Below, one piece after another: positions 33,452 through 35,713 of a stretch of DNA of 35,713 bases. Source of the stretch: Alphaproteobacteria bacterium MarineAlpha10_Bin2. Lineage in GTDB: Bacteria > Pseudomonadota > Alphaproteobacteria > UBA828. Location: positions 1 through 35,713 of the forward strand of contig PTKB01000003.1 of the NCBI GenBank assembly GCA_002937555.1, written 5' to 3'. Position 1 is the stretch's first letter; each line of letters starts with the position of its first letter. The notes under the pieces were generated by a model. It was given only the letters and a program-made list of their open reading frames with translations. It searched no databases and was not told the DNA's origin. The position numbers and the translations under genes were made by a program.

Positions 33452-35713
33452 CTAAGGGTCCGCCGCCAATTCCATCATCAAATCCTTGGCTGCGACCGTC
33501 ACGCCGGCTTGCGTCACGATGCGCTGCACAGTGCCGGCGCGCTCGGCATGCACCGCAGTTTCCATTTTCATCGCCTCGATGGCGAACAGCACGTCGCCGC
33601 GCGCCACGGTTTCGCCCTCGCTGTGGAACACCTTGACCACCATGCCCGGCATCGGCGCCGCGACATGGTCGGGATTGCCTTCTTCCGCCTTGGGCAGCGC
33701 CTCATGGGTGGCGCCGGCGCTGAGATCGTCGATCTGAATATTACGCGGCTGACCGTTAAGCTCGAAAAATACCGTGCGGTGGCCCTGGTCATCGCCCTCG
33801 CCGAGAGCAAGAAAACGGATGATGAATTGCCGGCCGCGGGCAATATCGAGTGTTACCTCCTCGCCCGGCGCCATGCCGTAGAAAAACACATGGGTCGGCA
33901 GCACGCTGACATCGCCGAAGCGCCGGCGGTGCTTGGCATAGTCCTCGAACACCTTGGGATACATCAGATAAGACGCGAATTCCGTATCCCGGATTTGCCG
34001 GCCCACATTGTGTTCGGCCTCGGCACGGAGCGCGGCCATATCGGCGCTCTCGAGCACCGAGCCGGGGCGCACCGTCAGCGGCTCGCGGCCTTTCAGCACT
34101 TTCTTTTGCAGCGCTTCCGGGAAGCCGCCCTGCGGTTGGCCGAGCTCGCCGGCAAAGAACGAAACCACCGATTCCGGAAAGGCGATCTCGCGTTCCGGAT
34201 CGAGAACGTCTTCGGGCGTGAGACCGCTGGTCACCATCAGGAGCGCCATGTCGCCCACCACTTTCGAGGTCGGCGTTACCTTGACGATGTCGCCGAACAT
34301 TTCGTTGACCTGAGCATAGGCCGTGGCCACTTCCGGCCAGCGCTCATCGGCGACGCCGAGCCCGCGCGCCTGCTCCCTGAGATTGGTGTATTGCCCGCCC
34401 GGCATGGCGTGAACGTAGACATCCGAGGTGCCGGAGCGAATCTCGCTTTCGAAGGCGTAATAGCCGCGCCGCACTTGCTCCCAATAGTGCGACAGTTCGC
34501 GTACCGCGCCCTGATCGAGGCCGCTGTCGTTGGCGGTGTGCTCAAGCGCCGCGTTGACCGAGCCGAAGCTCGGTTGCGAGGTGAGGCCAGAGAGCGCATC
34601 CATGGCCAGGTCGACCGCATCCACGCCGGCTTCCACCGCGGCGATCACGCTTGCAGCGGCGATGCCGCTGGTGTCATGAGTGTGGAAATGAATTGGCAGA
34701 CCGGTTTCCTGTTTGAGCGCCGTGATTAACTTTGTCGCCGCCGCCGGCTTGCACAAGCCGGCCATGTCCTTGACCGCGAGGATATGCGCGCCGGCTGCTT
34801 CGAGCTCACGCGCCATGGTGAGATAATAGGCGAGATCATACTTTGTCCGCGCCGGGTCGGTGATATCGCCGGTGTAACAGATCGCCGCTTCGCACAGCTT
34901 GCCGGACTCGATCACCGCGTCCATGGCGACGCGCATGTTTTCCACCCAGTTGAGGGAATCAAATATGCGGAACAAGTCGATCCCGCCATCCGCCGCTTGC
35001 TGCACGAAATAGCGCACCACATTGTCGGGATAGTTGGTGTAGCCGACGCCGTTGGAAGCGCGCAGCAGCATTTGCAGGAGGAGATTGGGCATCGCCTCGC
35101 GGAACGCGCTCAAGCGCTGCCACGGGTCTTCCTTGAGGAAGCGCATCGCCACGTCGAAGGTGGCGCCGCCCCAGCATTCGACCGACAGGAGATCGGGCAG
35201 CAGATGCGCATAGGCGGGCGCGGCGGCGAGCAGATCATAGCTTCGCATGCGCGTCGCCAACAGCGACTGATGCGCATCGCGCAGGCTGGTGTCGGTAAGC
35301 AGCACCTGATCCTGGGCGCGCATCCAATCGGCGAACCCGGCGGCGCCCAGTTCGGCAAGGCGTTGGCGCGACCCGGGCTTGATTTCGCCTTTGAGCCCGT
35401 CGGGCTTGATCGGCAGCCGGGCCGGCGGGCCGATTGGGCGGCCCGCGACTTCCGGATTGCCGTTGACGATGACGTCACCGATGAAGCGCAGCAGACGCGT
35501 TGCGCGGTCGCGCCGTTTGGCGAAATGGAAGAGCTCCGGCGTCTCGTCGATGAAGCGGGTGGTGTAGTCGCCGCCGCGGAACTTGGCATGGCTCAGGAGC
35601 GTTTCCAGGAACGCCAAATTTGTGCGCACGCCGCGAATACGGAATTCTCTGAGCGCCCGATCCATGCGCTGAATGGCTTCGTCCGGTGTTGGCGCCCAGG
35701 AGGTCACTTTTTC
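33452..35713 (-). CDS. pyc: Pyruvate carboxylase, C-terminal portion (carboxyltransferase and biotinyl domains), 5' end beyond window
   Basis: LTDTSLRDAHQSLLATRMR, WGGATFDVAMRFLKEDPWQRL, KDMAGLCKPAAATKLI, biotin motif AIEAMKMETAVHAE. Frame open to the right edge. Confidence 0.95.
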   Translation of the reverse strand, partial: EKVTSWAPTPDEAIQRMDRALREFRIRGVRTNLAFLETLLSHAKFRGGDYTTRFIDETPELFHFAKRRDRATRLLRFIGDVIVNGNPEVAGRPIGPPARLPIKPDGLKGEIKPGSRQRLAELGAAGFADWMRAQDQVLLTDTSLRDAHQSLLATRMRSYDLLAAAPAYAHLLPDLLSVECWGGATFDVAMRFLKEDPWQRLSAFREAMPNLLLQMLLRASNGVGYTNYPDNVVRYFVQQAADGGIDLFRIFDSLNWVENMRVAMDAVIESGKLCEAAICYTGDITDPARTKYDLAYYLTMARELEAAGAHILAVKDMAGLCKPAAATKLITALKQETGLPIHFHTHDTSGIAAASVIAAVEAGVDAVDLAMDALSGLTSQPSFGSVNAALEHTANDSGLDQGAVRELSHYWEQVRRGYYAFESEIRSGTSDVYVHAMPGGQYTNLREQARGLGVADERWPEVATAYAQVNEMFGDIVKVTPTSKVVGDMALLMVTSGLTPEDVLDPEREIAFPESVVSFFAGELGQPQGGFPEALQKKVLKGREPLTVRPGSVLESADMAALRAEAEHNVGRQIRDTEFASYLMYPKVFEDYAKHRRRFGDVSVLPTHVFFYGMAPGEEVTLDIARGRQFIIRFLALGEGDDQGHRTVFFELNGQPRNIQIDDLSAGATHEALPKAEEGNPDHVAAPMPGMVVKVFHSEGETVARGDVLFAIEAMKMETAVHAERAGTVQRIVTQAGVTVAAKDLMMELAADP

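Noticed and set aside
32777-34729. 650-aa plus-strand ORF
   Set aside because: Spans antisense to both an enoyl-CoA hydratase and pyruvate carboxylase; composition changes at the gene boundary, so it is not a real protein.
1-35713. CRISPR arrays, tRNA/rRNA genes, IS elements, prophage
   Set aside because: Read through for regular repeats, tRNA-like cloverleaf segments, rRNA-like stretches, transposase or integrase motifs; none seen.

Overview
GC-rich 35.7-kb chromosomal window, probably alphaproteobacterial judging by gene content and codon bias. It is dense with catabolic and transport genes. I saw no rRNA, tRNA, CRISPR array, transposase or phage genes, and no recognisable transcription factor. 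Left block (about 1-14.7 kb): one unbroken minus-strand gene run. In transcription order it encodes a frameshifted haloalkane-dehalogenase-type hydrolase, a PhyH-type dioxygenase, a three-subunit nitrile-hydratase/thiocyanate-hydrolase-like metalloenzyme (split beta subunit, CTLCSC claw, scnB-scnA-scnC order), an N-acyl-D-amino-acid-deacylase-type amidohydrolase, an AEC transporter, a strongly divergent GcvPA/GcvPB-like PLP heterodimer, an ATP-NAD kinase family protein, a polar amino acid ABC importer, and a D-apionate-lactonase-like protein truncated by the window edge. An amidase diverges from the head of this run. Middle block: yhhQ/queF, enoyl-CoA hydratase, SDR, a CoxE-type VWA/MoxR pair, an MFS transporter, a chimeric gene-remnant junction beside an AT-rich island, gpt, and a CMD-family protein. 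Right block: a branched-chain-amino-acid-type ABC importer (SBP divergent from livGFHM), a SnoaL-like protein, an orphan xanthine-dehydrogenase-family molybdopterin subunit, a VOC protein, enoyl-CoA hydratase, and the C-terminal part of pyruvate carboxylase. The best candidates for an undescribed system are the GcvP-like pair, which has lost hallmark glycine-decarboxylase motifs and has no gcvT/gcvH/lpd nearby, and the three-subunit NHase/SCNase-like enzyme. Both lie in the same putative operon.
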